From Rothia mucilaginosa (GTDB lineage Bacteria; Actinomycetota; Actinomycetes; Actinomycetales; Micrococcaceae), in NCBI RefSeq assembly GCF_901875305.1, contig NZ_CABFLY010000005.1:124001-188000 (forward strand): a stretch of 64,000 nt of DNA. Direction: 5' to 3'. The notes below the pieces were generated by a model. That model was not told where the DNA came from. It ran no database searches and worked only from the letters and a program-made list of their open reading frames with translations. Below, one piece after another: positions 38,431 to 47,785 of this stretch; the stretch's first letter is position 1; every line of letters starts with the position of its first letter. Position numbers and translations under genes: made by a program.

Positions 38431-40551
38431 CTACGACAGACGCAACTTACTGAAGAACTCGATGGCGTTTTGCTCCGTCTGGTAGCCCTGCACGCTGCGG
38501 CTCACCGCAACCTTCGAGGTCGCATTCAGCAGAGGAACTGCCGGCATGAACTGGCTGAGTTGAGAAATCACCTTCGCGTACAGCTCACGCTGCGCATCCA
38601 CCGACTCAGCCGAGTCTGCGGTGCGGATACTTTCCATAATCTGCAGGAAGCTCGGGGAAGCATCCACCGGAACAGGCGTTGCCGAAGGTGAAGGCGTAGG
38701 GGTGGGGGAAGGCGAAGCGGAGGCGGACTCCTCCGGGTTTGCTGGGCTGGGTGAGAAGCTCGGTTGCGGGCTCGGGGTTGCCTGAATCCGAATATTTGAA
38801 TCCGCACCCTCCGAGGATGGCAACTCAGCGGCCTTTACCTTCACCCCGGTCGTCATGCTCTCAGGCGCCTCGGTGACGAGTGAGCGCACCTGCTGCTCGG
38901 CAATCATCGGCGCTAGCACCGGACCAAAGAACGCATACGGGTCGCGGTACATGCCGTAAAAGCCCGCCAACGCAATGCCTCGTGTTGAGGACGGCTCATT
39001 AACCTTCGCATGGTACTGCTCCCATGCGAGCGGCACAGGCACAATGTTGAGGCCTACTTCGATGAGGGAGGCCACCATCTCGGAGTACACCTTCTGCGGG
39101 GTGTCTACCCACGGCAGGGAGACATCGGCGGGATAGTAACACTCAATGACCTGGTTGCTGTACCCGGCCGTGGCCAGTAGCGAACGTGAAAGGTCCTGGT
39201 TGCGGTCGGTGTGGTCCTTCGGACGATCGGTCTGAATACGGAACGAGGGGGAGACAAGTGTCTGCGCGTCCGAGGTGCCCTGCGGGTAGTACTGGTGGAG
39301 TGCCCCGCGGTCAACAGCGTGAGCAATGGCGCGGCGCACCGAAATGTTCTTGAGTACGGGATGCGCCGTGTTCAGATTCAGGTACACGAGCGAGAACGGG
39401 TCGCGGCCCGGGGTCTGATAACCGTCGCGAGCCAGCTGACCCAGGTCAGAGGAATTCACCTGATCGCATGCGTCGATTATTCCCTCGACCAGCGCGAAGT
39501 AGCGCTTGTCAGAGGATGTGAGGGTCGAAATCTGAATTTCGTCAATTTGCGGGCGGGCGCCGTCAAAGTGCTCATTCGGGAGCAGTCGCACGGCGCCTTT
39601 CTCGGAGGACTCGATTCGGAACGCACCGGTGCCCACCGGAATACCGGTGAGCTTCTGATCGCCGCCAAAGAGTGCGGGGTCGATAATGCCGAAGGCCTGC
39701 TGCGTCAGGATACGGCCGAAAGACAGTGAGGGGCGCGAGAGGGTCACGACGACCGCGCCATCCTGCTCCTTGACGGAGGTTACCAGCGGAATGAAGGGGA
39801 CGGGCTTAGGCTCGGGTTTGGTCGTCTCTGCCTTTGCGTTGGCGTCCTTTTGGGCACCGTGTGACATAGGATCGGTTGACGGAGATGCGGTGCTCTGAGC
39901 ATCTGCGGTTGCGGAGGCGCTCGCCCCCGCGGTCGGGGAGGCCGTCTCGGATGGGGCGGCGGAGGCGTCTGCCGAGGCTTTCTGCTGCGCGGGCTGCTCC
40001 GGCACGCCGAAGCCCCACGCATACAGAGGTTGCGCGGGAACCGCCAGCGCGGCGGTCGCCTCGCCTGTCGCCAGGGCCTGCCAACGCTGGAAATTCTGCA
40101 CCACAGCTGCGGCTGTCAGTGCTGTGCCGTTGCTGAAATGCACGTTGTCACGCAGAACGAACGTGTGGGTTAGGCGGTCATCTGAAATCTTCCATTCGCG
40201 GCAGAGCGAATCAGTTGTCTCGGGAGAACCCGTGTAATGGTCGGCCACGAGCAGGGTCTGCAGAACCTGCGCCGTCACCTGATAGGTGCTCGCGACCGGG
40301 GAGAGCGCGGGGTCCAGCTGAACGGGTGCAGCCCCCTGCGCGAAACGAAAAATGCGGCTTGTTGAAACGGCTGAGGAACCCGAATTAGGGTTTGAGGAAC
40401 CGTTCGATGCGCATGCGGTCAGGGCCGTTCCCGCGCTCAACAGGGCACCAAAACGCAGAATATCGCGGCGGCTCAGACCGCGCGAACCGGCGGTTGCCCG
40501 GAGCAACTCGGCGTTTTTGCGGGCCGAAGAGGCACGATGGTTATTCAGCAC
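38431..40551 (-). CDS. Oligopeptide-type ABC substrate-binding lipoprotein, orphan
   Basis: Extracytoplasmic solute-binding protein of family 5, 706 residues from a GTG at 40551 (GAGGA six bases upstream). The N-terminus carries a Tat-like SRRDILRFG and the lipobox LTAC, so it is probably lipid-anchored. Family features include TFVLRDNVHFSNGTALTA and ISVRRAIAHAVDRGAL. Two long Ser/Ala/Pro/Thr inserts (about residues 180-250, and a Pro/Ser run near residues 590-660) are absent from typical members and make it longer than the usual 500-550. No permease or ATPase genes adjoin it. The longer reading frame extends into tRNA-Leu and is not real. Confidence 0.8.
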   Translation of the reverse strand: MLNNHRASSARKNAELLRATAGSRGLSRRDILRFGALLSAGTALTACASNGSSNPNSGSSAVSTSRIFRFAQGAAPVQLDPALSPVASTYQVTAQVLQTLLVADHYTGSPETTDSLCREWKISDDRLTHTFVLRDNVHFSNGTALTAAAVVQNFQRWQALATGEATAALAVPAQPLYAWGFGVPEQPAQQKASADASAAPSETASPTAGASASATADAQSTASPSTDPMSHGAQKDANAKAETTKPEPKPVPFIPLVTSVKEQDGAVVVTLSRPSLSFGRILTQQAFGIIDPALFGGDQKLTGIPVGTGAFRIESSEKGAVRLLPNEHFDGARPQIDEIQISTLTSSDKRYFALVEGIIDACDQVNSSDLGQLARDGYQTPGRDPFSLVYLNLNTAHPVLKNISVRRAIAHAVDRGALHQYYPQGTSDAQTLVSPSFRIQTDRPKDHTDRNQDLSRSLLATAGYSNQVIECYYPADVSLPWVDTPQKVYSEMVASLIEVGLNIVPVPLAWEQYHAKVNEPSSTRGIALAGFYGMYRDPYAFFGPVLAPMIAEQQVRSLVTEAPESMTTGVKVKAAELPSSEGADSNIRIQATPSPQPSFSPSPANPEESASASPSPTPTPSPSATPVPVDASPSFLQIMESIRTADSAESVDAQRELYAKVISQLSQFMPAVPLLNATSKVAVSRSVQGYQTEQNAIEFFSKLRLS

Positions 40552-40682
40552 GGGAGGTCCTCTTTTCCGTAGCGGATGCTTGTATTCAGAATACCGGGTT
40601 GAGCCGCGCTCGGGCACTCGCTCGGCTGCAATCTGCGAGAGTAGGGCCACAGGTAGGTGCGGATAGAGACGCGAATAGAACA

Positions 40683-40715
40683 AACCCGCCGCCACGGTAG
40701 TCGTGGCGGCGGGTT
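40683..40715 (-). terminator. tRNA-Leu terminator
   Basis: AACCCGCCGCCACG (40683-40696) pairs with CGTGGCGGCGGGTT (40702-40715), a perfect 14-bp stem 15 bases after the tRNA 3' end on the minus strand. Confidence 0.85.
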
Positions 40716-40730
40716 CAATGTGAATGTGTG

Positions 40731-40812
40731 TGCGCGAGGGGGGACTTGAACCCCCACGCCGTAAGGCACAGGAACCTAAATCCTGCGTGTCTGCCAATTT
40801 CACCACTCGCGC
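40731..40812 (-). tRNA. tRNA-Leu (anticodon TAG)
   Basis: Minus strand. Acceptor GCGCGAG pairs with CTCGCGC. The anticodon stem-loop is CAGGA-TTTAGGT-TCCTG with anticodon TAG. A long variable arm and GGTTCAAGTCC T-arm make it class II. CCA is not encoded. Confidence 0.95.
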
Positions 40813-40961
40813 ATGCGGACCTCACCCCGAAGGGATGCGTCAGAGGTCCAAGACTCAAGTCTACACTAGAGACTCCATCTGATGCGAAACGAGTAGCGTG
40901 CTGTTCTGATTGTTGCTCCCGGCGTTGTCCGTGGTATGCCGTGCCGAGTGGCAACTCGGCT

Positions 40962-41438
40962 TTACTTCGGGTCGATGCCCAGGTCACGGCGCAGCTTTGC
41001 TACGTGGCCGGTTGCGCGCACATTGTACTGGGCCACAGAGATGACGCCCTGTTTGTCAATCACGAAGGTCGAACGAATCAGGCCTTCGTATACGCGGCCG
41101 TAGTTTTTCTTCTCGCCCCATGCGCCGTAGGCCTCGGCTACTGCGTGGTTGGTATCGGAGAGCAACGGGAACGGTAGGGACTCCTTCTCTGAAAAACGGG
41201 CAATTGCTGACTGCGAGTCGGGGGAGACGCCCAGCACCACGTAGCCCAGGGACTTCAGCGAGGCCAGGTTGTCTCGAAAGTCGCAGGCTTCTTTTGTGCA
41301 TCCGGGGGTTGAAGCCTTCGGGTAGAAGTACAGGATAACCTTGTGGCCCGCGTAATTGCTCAGGCTGTGCTCCGTGCCCGATGCGTCGGGGAGGGTAAAA
41401 GCGGGGGCTGGGGTGCCCGGCTCAAGACGGATGCTCAT
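40962..41438 (-). CDS. bcp: Thiol peroxidase, Bcp/PrxQ type
   Basis: Peroxiredoxin that reduces H2O2 and organic peroxides with thioredoxin. The 158-residue protein has the PrxQ motif STPGCTKEACDFRD with peroxidatic Cys47 and resolving Cys52. The start at 41438 has GAGGAG four bases upstream. Confidence 0.93.
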   Translation of the reverse strand: MSIRLEPGTPAPAFTLPDASGTEHSLSNYAGHKVILYFYPKASTPGCTKEACDFRDNLASLKSLGYVVLGVSPDSQSAIARFSEKESLPFPLLSDTNHAVAEAYGAWGEKKNYGRVYEGLIRSTFVIDKQGVISVAQYNVRATGHVAKLRRDLGIDPK

Positions 41439-41606
41439 GGTGCTCCTCAAAGTGTATGATGTGCGGCGGGAGTACCCGCCCTGATGCTCTACCTCAGTTT
41501 AAGGTGTCCCGGTCTCGGGGTGCACCCTGCTTGGGAAAATGATTTGAGGGATGCGCTTACCCCCCTCCCCCCACATGTAATGTGTCGAGAGTCACTAAAT
41601 ATTGAG

Positions 41607-41635
41607 TTGTGTAAAGCCGCAGAAGCGCGTATAGT
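41607..41635 (+). promoter_or_regulatory. Promoter of tRNA-Lys copy 1
   Basis: TTGTGT (41607-41612), 17-bp spacer, TATAGT (41630-41635), about 50 bp before the tRNA. The -10 and leader are nearly identical in copy 2, but the -35 region differs. Confidence 0.75.
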
Positions 41636-41684
41636 ATTTTCTTGTTGCAGGGAACGCCGCGAGGCAGACCTGATAATTGAATAA

Positions 41685-41757
41685 GCGCCTCTAGCTCAAT
41701 TGGCAGAGCAATTGACTCTTAATCAATGGGTTCTGGGTTCGAGTCCCAGGGGGCGCA
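41685..41757 (+). tRNA. tRNA-Lys (anticodon CTT), copy 1
   Basis: 73 nt with acceptor GCGCCTC/GGGGCGC, anticodon loop CTCTTAA (anticodon CTT) and TTCGAGT T-loop. Identical to copy 2 at 47097. Lies in a nearly identical 190-bp duplication that covers the -10, leader, tRNA and terminator. Confidence 0.95.
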
Positions 41758-41768
41758 CATCAAGAAAG

Positions 41769-41802
41769 ATCCCGCTGATTCTTCGGAATCGGCGGGATTT
41801 TT
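41769..41802 (+). terminator. tRNA-Lys copy 1 terminator
   Basis: ATCCCGCTGATTC pairs with GGAATCGGCGGGAT, followed by TTTTTG. Confidence 0.8.
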
Positions 41803-41865
41803 GCGTTCCCTGAATTTTATAGATTTTGGCTTGAGGAGTCTAGGGTCGGCTTTGTTTCTGATGGT

Positions 41866-41994
41866 GCGCGCCGCATGTTTCCTCCGCGCCTACGCAGGGG
41901 CACCCGTCACCCGGACGCTCCGCTCTTTCCTCGCTTCGCTGCGGAGAGCGTCCGGGCTGACACCCTGAGGGCGCTTCCGGAAAACGCGGCGCGC
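41866..41994. repeat. Palindromic intergenic element family 2, copy D
   Basis: Outer arms GCGCGCCGC(AT)GTTTCC and GGAAAACGCGGCGCGC, and an inner GGACGCTCCGC/GCGGAGAGCGTCC stem around a TCGCTTCGCT loop. The 129-bp unit occurs inverted at 47571-47698. It has no supported ORF. Confidence 0.8.
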
Positions 41995-42051
41995 TACCGA
42001 TGCGCCGCCCCGCTCCTCTCCGTGTTCTGTGGTTCAGGGGTTCGCGAAATC

Positions 42052-42221
42052 CCGCCGGGGTTGCGGTAGATTCGCGGTGGTTTAGTGCGTGCGCCCCGTG
42101 CCTAGCGAACTGGGGTGGGGTGGGCTGTCGCGTTTTAGCGTATTGCGTGGTGGCTGAGTGTTTTGCGGGTGGGGAGGGCTGTCGCGGTTTAGTGTGTTGC
42201 TTGGTGGTTGGGTGTTTTGCG
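42052..42221 (+). repeat. Direct repeat shared with 47452-47565, with an internal tandem duplication
   Basis: The stretch beginning TTGCGGTAGATTCGCG and containing CGTGCCTAGCGAACTGGGGT recurs at about 47463-47525. At 42114-42221 a 54-bp unit beginning GTGGGG(T/A)GGGCTGTCGCG is tandemly repeated twice with about ten differences. The second locus has one copy. Confidence 0.7.
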
Positions 42222-42283
42222 TGCAGGCACACGAAAGCCCGCCGCAGCTCACAGAACCGCAGCGGGCAAACGCTAAAACTTGT

Positions 42284-42823
42284 TTACAGGACAGGCCAAA
42301 TCTGCGTCACAAACTCGCGGAAGTCCTTTACATCCTTACCCTGTTCCAGCAGGCCCGTGCCGTAGCGGGTTGCCACCTCGGCATTGTCTGCAAAGGACAG
42401 CGCAAACGCGCTACCGTTTACCGACTCAATCACCACGGAATCCTCGCCTACCGAATAGGCGTGCAGGGCGTTTGTGTTGTCAATTGTGGTGGCCGTGCCT
42501 GCTGGGGTTAGCGCAGGCATGTTGATTGGTGCAATCACTACCTCGTCGGGAGAGTCCTGGTAACCAATGATGAAGTGCGTCTGGTCCGGTGACTGGTGCA
42601 CTGCCAAATCGGGGTTGCGGTATACGGCGTGGCCTGTTGCGTACACCAGGTTGTAGGCACCGTAGTTGATGATTTGCTCGTCAAAGACGGGGTGCATGAC
42701 GCGTACGAGCTCCTCTGCGGTCAGGAACTCGGGATTCTCGAGAGAGTTGAGGGGGTCGACAACCTCTGCGTACTTACTTGCTTCGGTCAGCTCGTCGGCG
42801 ACCGGGATATTGGATTCGGTCAT
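42284..42823 (-). CDS. Uncharacterised protein
   Basis: A 179-residue acidic soluble protein without membrane segments. I recognise no domain. The sequence alternates short beta-rich stretches (FIIGYQ, EVVIAPINMPAL, DSVVIESVNGSAFALSF) with helices at both ends, giving a compact alpha/beta look. TAGACT ends 6 bases before the ATG with no Shine-Dalgarno, so the transcript is probably leaderless. It lies between the first tRNA-Lys locus and ilvB, divergent from ilvB. Confidence 0.6.
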   Translation of the reverse strand: MTESNIPVADELTEASKYAEVVDPLNSLENPEFLTAEELVRVMHPVFDEQIINYGAYNLVYATGHAVYRNPDLAVHQSPDQTHFIIGYQDSPDEVVIAPINMPALTPAGTATTIDNTNALHAYSVGEDSVVIESVNGSAFALSFADNAEVATRYGTGLLEQGKDVKDFREFVTQIWPVL

Positions 42824-43077
42824 AGCTTCAGTCTACCGGGGTAGGGTGGACAGGTCACGGGTTTACGGCGATATTACGCATCATTAATCGGGTGATACGC
42901 ACCTTTTGTGGATAGTGGAGTGAGATTCATGCAGAATAATACATCTGTGTATCGAGTGTCCACATCATGAAAGATAGGGACTGATATGGGTTGACGTGCA
43001 AGCAATCTAGCCTTTACGCCTCTGGAGACTTGACTCACCTCATCTAGAAGAGCACCATAGAAGAGTGAAGAACAGCA

Positions 43078-43116
43078 ATGTTCCAGCGAATTCTACGCCT
43101 TGTCGACGTCGCCTAG
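43078..43116 (+). CDS. ilvL: ilvB leader peptide
   Basis: A 12-codon ORF reading MFQRILRLVDVA. Five of the twelve residues are Ile, Leu or Val (ATT, CTA, CTT, GTC, GTC), including a CTA Leu codon. It lies 170 bp before ilvB, and a terminator follows it at 43151. This is the layout of ribosome-mediated attenuation in branched-chain operons, in which starved tRNAs stall the ribosome and block the terminator. The ribosome-binding site is a modest GAAGAGTGAAG stretch. Confidence 0.75.
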   Translation: MFQRILRLVDVA

Positions 43117-43188
43117 GGCGCGTGGCAGGGTATATTCACTGCGACTGAGCGCCCCTACCGCTACCACCAACAGCGAGGGGCATTTTTT
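43115..43188 (+). promoter_or_regulatory. ilvBNC transcription attenuator
   Basis: Terminator: GCCCCTACCGCT (43152-43163) pairs with AGCGAGGGGC, followed by ATTTTTTAT (to about 43190). Antiterminator: AGGGCGC (43115-43121), which overlaps the leader peptide stop, can pair with GCGCCCCT (43149-43156) and so removes the 5' arm of the terminator. A ribosome stalled on the Ile/Leu/Val codons leaves AGGGCGC free; one that reaches the stop codon covers it. Confidence 0.75.
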
Positions 43189-43286
43189 ATAGCTCGGTAC
43201 CACCGGGCATAGGATGCGTGAGGACCACACAAATCCCACGCAGAACATTGAATATAACGAAGAACCAAAAGACACGAGGCATTTCC

Positions 43287-45092
43287 ATGACCATGGGATT
43301 TTCCACTTCTGATGACGCGGCAAACGCTCCTGCAGAACGCATGACCGGTTCTCAGGCAATCGTCCGCACCCTCGAAGATTTGGGTGTGACTGACGTTTTC
43401 GGCCTGCCTGGCGGAGCTATCCTGCCGACCTATGATCCCCTGTACGATTCCAAGAAGGTCCGTCACATTCTGGTCCGCCATGAGCAGGCTGCTGGCCACG
43501 CAGCTCAGGGTTACGCTGTTTCTAGTGGCAAGACCGGCGTGTGCATCGCAACCTCTGGTCCTGGCGCCACCAACCTGCTGACCGCAATTGCTGACGCAAA
43601 TATGGACTCCATCCCGCTGGTCGCTATCACCGGTCAGGTACCCACCAGGTTGCTGGGTAGCGACGCATTCCAGGAAGCTGACATTGTCGGTATGGCAATG
43701 CCTATTTCTAAGCATTCCTTCATGATTACTGACGCACAGGACATTCCCCGTGCGCTTGCTGCCGCTTTCCACATTGCTTCTACCGGTCGCCCCGGTCCTG
43801 TGCTCGTGGACGTCACTAAGGATGCACAGGTTGGCATGATGGAATACCGCGGCATCCCCGAGGACCTTGAACTGCGCGGTTACACTCCCGCAACCCGCGG
43901 CCACTCCAAGCAGATTCGCGAAGCCGCTAAGTTCATTACCGAGTCTAAGCGTCCCGTCTTCTACGTTGGCGGTGGCGTGGTGCGCGCAGGCGCATCCGAG
44001 GAGCTGTACAAGCTTGCTAAGCTCATTGGCGCTCCCGTTGTTACCACCCTGAACGCTATTGGTGCGTTCCCCGAGTCTGATCCTCAGAACCTCGGTATGC
44101 CCGGTATGCACGGTACCGTCCCCGCTGTGGCAGCTATGCAGAAGTCTGACCTGCTGATTACCCTGGGCGCTCGTTTTGACGACCGTGTAACCGGCCAGGT
44201 TGACACCTTCGCTCCCGAGGCCAAGGTCATTCACATTGACGTTGACCCCGCCGAGATTTCTAAGATTCGCTTCGCTGACGTTCCGATTGTTGGCGACCTG
44301 AAGTACGTACTGCCCGAACTGACTGAGTTGCTCTCCACCGAGTTCGCTCAGGAGCTGCCTAAGCTGGGTGAGTGGTGGAACGAACTGAACGAGATTCGCA
44401 AGGATTACCCGCTCGGCTACGAGAAGCCCTCTGATGGCCTGGGCTCGCCCGAGTACGTCCTGGAGCGTATTAGCGCTCTGACCGGTCCCGATGCATACTA
44501 CGTCACCGGCGTTGGTCAGCACCAGATGTGGGGTGCGCACTACATTCAGCAGGAGAACCCCCGTCACTTCATCAGCTCTGCTGGTCTTGGCACCATGGGT
44601 TACGGCGTTCCCGCCGGTATGGGTACCCAGGTGGCACACCCCGACTCCACCGTGTGGATTATCGACGGTGACGGTTGCTTCCAGATGACCAACCAGGAGC
44701 TGGCAACCTGCGCCCAGAACGGCATTCCTGTCAAGGTTGCCGTCATCAACAACTCCTCCCTCGGTATGGTGCGCCAGTGGCAGACTCTCTTCTACGATGA
44801 GCGCTACTCGAACACCGATCTGAAGGACGGCTACGGCACCGCACGCATCCCCGACTTCGTGAAGCTCGGTGAGGCCTACGGTTGCGCCACCTTCCGTTGC
44901 GAGCGTGACGAAGATGTGGACGCCACCATTAAGGCTGCTCTGGAGATTAATGACCGCCCCGTGGTTATTGACTTCACCGTGAGCCCGCACGCACTGGTCT
45001 GGCCCATGGTTCCGGCCGGCGTGTCGAACGACAAGATTTGGATTGCGAAGAACACTTCGCCCGACTTTGACCGCGAGGGAGAGAACAAGTAA
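43287..45092 (+). CDS. ilvB: Acetolactate synthase large subunit
   Basis: TPP/FAD enzyme that condenses two pyruvates to acetolactate, or pyruvate with 2-oxobutyrate, the first common step of Val, Leu and Ile synthesis. The 601-residue product has [10 protein letters not shown] near the start, the FAD-region and central domain, and the TPP motif starting [14 protein letters not shown]. The start at 43287 has GAGG 8 bases upstream; the 23-codon extension is not supported. It overlaps ilvN by one base (TAATG). It is controlled by the upstream attenuator. Confidence 0.96.
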   Translation: MTMGFSTSDDAANAPAERMTGSQAIVRTLEDLGVTDVFGLPGGAILPTYDPLYDSKKVRHILVRHEQAAGHAAQGYAVSSGKTGVCIATSGPGATNLLTAIADANMDSIPLVAITGQVPTRLLGSDAFQEADIVGMAMPISKHSFMITDAQDIPRALAAAFHIASTGRPGPVLVDVTKDAQVGMMEYRGIPEDLELRGYTPATRGHSKQIREAAKFITESKRPVFYVGGGVVRAGASEELYKLAKLIGAPVVTTLNAIGAFPESDPQNLGMPGMHGTVPAVAAMQKSDLLITLGARFDDRVTGQVDTFAPEAKVIHIDVDPAEISKIRFADVPIVGDLKYVLPELTELLSTEFAQELPKLGEWWNELNEIRKDYPLGYEKPSDGLGSPEYVLERISALTGPDAYYVTGVGQHQMWGAHYIQQENPRHFISSAGLGTMGYGVPAGMGTQVAHPDSTVWIIDGDGCFQMTNQELATCAQNGIPVKVAVINNSSLGMVRQWQTLFYDERYSNTDLKDGYGTARIPDFVKLGEAYGCATFRCERDEDVDATIKAALEINDRPVVIDFTVSPHALVWPMVPAGVSNDKIWIAKNTSPDFDREGENK

Positions 45093-45592
45093 TGTCTCAG
45101 CACACCATGTCCGTTCTGGTAGAGGATAAGCCCGGCGTTCTGACCCGCGTCTCCGGCCTCTTCTCCCGTCGACTGTTCAACATCCTCTCGCTGGCTGTCG
45201 GTCCGACCGAGAACCCCGGTGTCTCCCGCATCACCGTCGTGACTGAGGGTGACGCTCACACTATCGAGCAGATTACCAAGCAGCTAAACAAGCTGGTGCA
45301 CGTGCTGAAGGTTGTCGAGTTGCCCGCCGACTCCTCGACTCAGCGTGGTCACATCCTCATTAAGGTGAAGGCTGATGCTGCTGCACGTCTGCAGATTGTT
45401 CAGGCTGCTGACCTGTTCCGTGCTTCCGTCATCGACGTCTCTCCCGAGTCTGTGGTCATTGAGGCTACCGGTTCGGCTGAGAAGATTCACGCTCTGCTGG
45501 ATGTTCTGGAGCCCTATGGTATTCGCGAGATTGTTCGCGCTGGTACCATCGCCCTCTCCCGTGGCCCTCGCGCCATGAGTGAGCGCATCTAA
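45092..45592 (+). CDS. ilvN: Acetolactate synthase regulatory subunit
   Basis: Small ACT-domain subunit that activates IlvB and gives feedback inhibition by valine. 166 residues with the N-terminal ACT motif VLVEDKPGVLTRVSGLF and the C-terminal ALS_ss_C half. Start and upstream stop share TAATG, indicating tight coupling. Confidence 0.95.
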   Translation: MSQHTMSVLVEDKPGVLTRVSGLFSRRLFNILSLAVGPTENPGVSRITVVTEGDAHTIEQITKQLNKLVHVLKVVELPADSSTQRGHILIKVKADAAARLQIVQAADLFRASVIDVSPESVVIEATGSAEKIHALLDVLEPYGIREIVRAGTIALSRGPRAMSERI

Positions 45593-45689
45593 CACTCGCA
45601 CCGCGAGTGTAAAACATTCCCGCATTGGCGGGGAATACATCGGGTATCGCATCGCTTTGACCGGGGAACTGGCGGCGATGCGGTACCCG
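45592..45689 (+). other. Series of three hairpins between ilvN and ilvC
   Basis: ACACTCGC/GCGAGTGT (45592-45610), ATTCCCGC/GCGGGGAAT (about 45616-45637) and a long CGGGTATCGCATCGC/GCGATGCGGTACCCG (45641-45689). None has a T-run, so they are more likely to mark mRNA processing or partial attenuation than full termination. Confidence 0.6.
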
Positions 45690-45782
45690 GCTCTATAGGG
45701 TTCGCGAACCTTCCGGATGCTTCAGATGCTGAGAAGTACTCTCGGGAACCCGAAACTAAACAGCTTTCAAGTAAAATAGTGA

Positions 45783-46862
<1,080 letters not shown>

Positions 46863-46889
46863 GCGGTAGCCCAGCTATAGCTTTCTGAT

Positions 46890-46945
46890 AATCCGGCGTC
46901 GCGCCTCTCTTCCTGTGTGGGGGAGGGGTGGGGCGCCGGATTTCT
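46890..46945 (+). terminator. ilvC terminator
   Basis: AATCCGGCG (46890-46898) pairs with CGCCGGATT (46934-46942), with further GC pairing inside, followed by TCT. Confidence 0.75.
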
Positions 46946-47018
46946 GTCTAACGAGAGTCTGGGAAATCTTCAAACGGCAGATGGGACGCATGTGTGATGC
47001 AGTTCATGCTTTCTTGAG

Positions 47019-47047
47019 TTGCGGATGGGATGGAAAGCGCGTATAGT
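47019..47047 (+). promoter_or_regulatory. Promoter of tRNA-Lys copy 2
   Basis: TTGCGG (47019-47024), 17-bp spacer, TATAGT (47042-47047). From the base just before the -10 onward the sequence matches copy 1. Confidence 0.75.
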
Positions 47048-47096
47048 ATTTTCTTGTTGCAGGGAACGCCGCGAGGCGGACCTGATAATTGAATAG

Positions 47097-47169
47097 GCGC
47101 CTCTAGCTCAATTGGCAGAGCAATTGACTCTTAATCAATGGGTTCTGGGTTCGAGTCCCAGGGGGCGCA
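47097..47169 (+). tRNA. tRNA-Lys (anticodon CTT), copy 2
   Basis: Identical in the mature part to the copy at 41685. The leader differs at only two positions over about 60 bases. Confidence 0.95.
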
Positions 47170-47180
47170 CTTAACAGAAA

Positions 47181-47213
47181 ATCCCGCTGATTCTTTGGAA
47201 TCGGCGGGATCTT
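47181..47213 (+). terminator. tRNA-Lys copy 2 terminator
   Basis: Same hairpin as copy 1 with a few substitutions (ATCCCGCTGATTC / GGAATCGGCGGGAT), followed by CTTTG. Confidence 0.7.
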
Positions 47214-47289
47214 TGCGTTCCCCGAATAAATACAGTTTTTGAGACTTGAGGTGCATATTATCCTCTTTGTTTCGGGTTTCGATGCTTGG

Positions 47290-47376
47290 AAGACGGTATT
47301 CGCCCTTGTTCCTACAGGGGACCCGTCCTCGCTTCGCTTCGGACACCCTGATGTCACTACGGGCGATACCGTCTTT
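47290..47376. repeat. Palindromic intergenic element family 2, copy E
   Basis: Arms AAGACGGTATTCGCCC (47290-47305) and GGGCGATACCGTCTT (47361-47375) pair over 15 bp with one bulge. The inner part (CAGGGGACCCGTC, TCGCTTCGCT, GGACACCCTGA) resembles copies D and F, but the arms are entirely different. Confidence 0.75.
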
Positions 47377-47570
47377 CTCGCTCGGTTACCTGGTGCTGCG
47401 GCAGGGGATATATGCACCTCTGCGTGTATCAGTATTCGGGGTGCGCTGCGGTCCTGCCGGGGTTGCGGTAGATTCGCGATGGTTTTGTGTGCGCCCCGTG
47501 CCTAGCGAACTGGGGTGGGGGAGGGCTGTCGCGGTTTAGCCTGTTGCCTGGTGGCTGGATGTTTGGGCTG

Positions 47571-47698
47571 GTGCGCCGTGTTTTCCGGAAGCGCCCTCAG
47601 GGTGTCACACGGACGCTCTCCGCAGCGAAGCAAGGAGGGGCGGAGCGTCCGGGTGACGGGTGCCCCTGCGTAGGCGCGGAGGAAACATGCGGCGTGGC
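47571..47698. repeat. Palindromic intergenic element family 2, copy F
   Basis: Inverted copy of element D, with arms GTGCGCCGTGTTTTCC and GGAAACATGCGGCGT. Together with the direct repeat at 47452-47565 it mirrors parts of the first tRNA-Lys locus. Confidence 0.8.
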
Positions 47699-47785
47699 AG
47701 CCTCCACCCACAAGCAATGAGCCACCGCGTATCAGAGTGTAACCCCGGTGAGAGCCTAGCCTAAGACTGCGGTAAACTGAAAGTT

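Noticed and set aside
38552..40806. Upstream extension of the peptide-binding lipoprotein to 40806
   Set aside because: The extension reads through tRNA-Leu and its terminator; the GTG at 40551 has a ribosome-binding site and gives a proper signal peptide.
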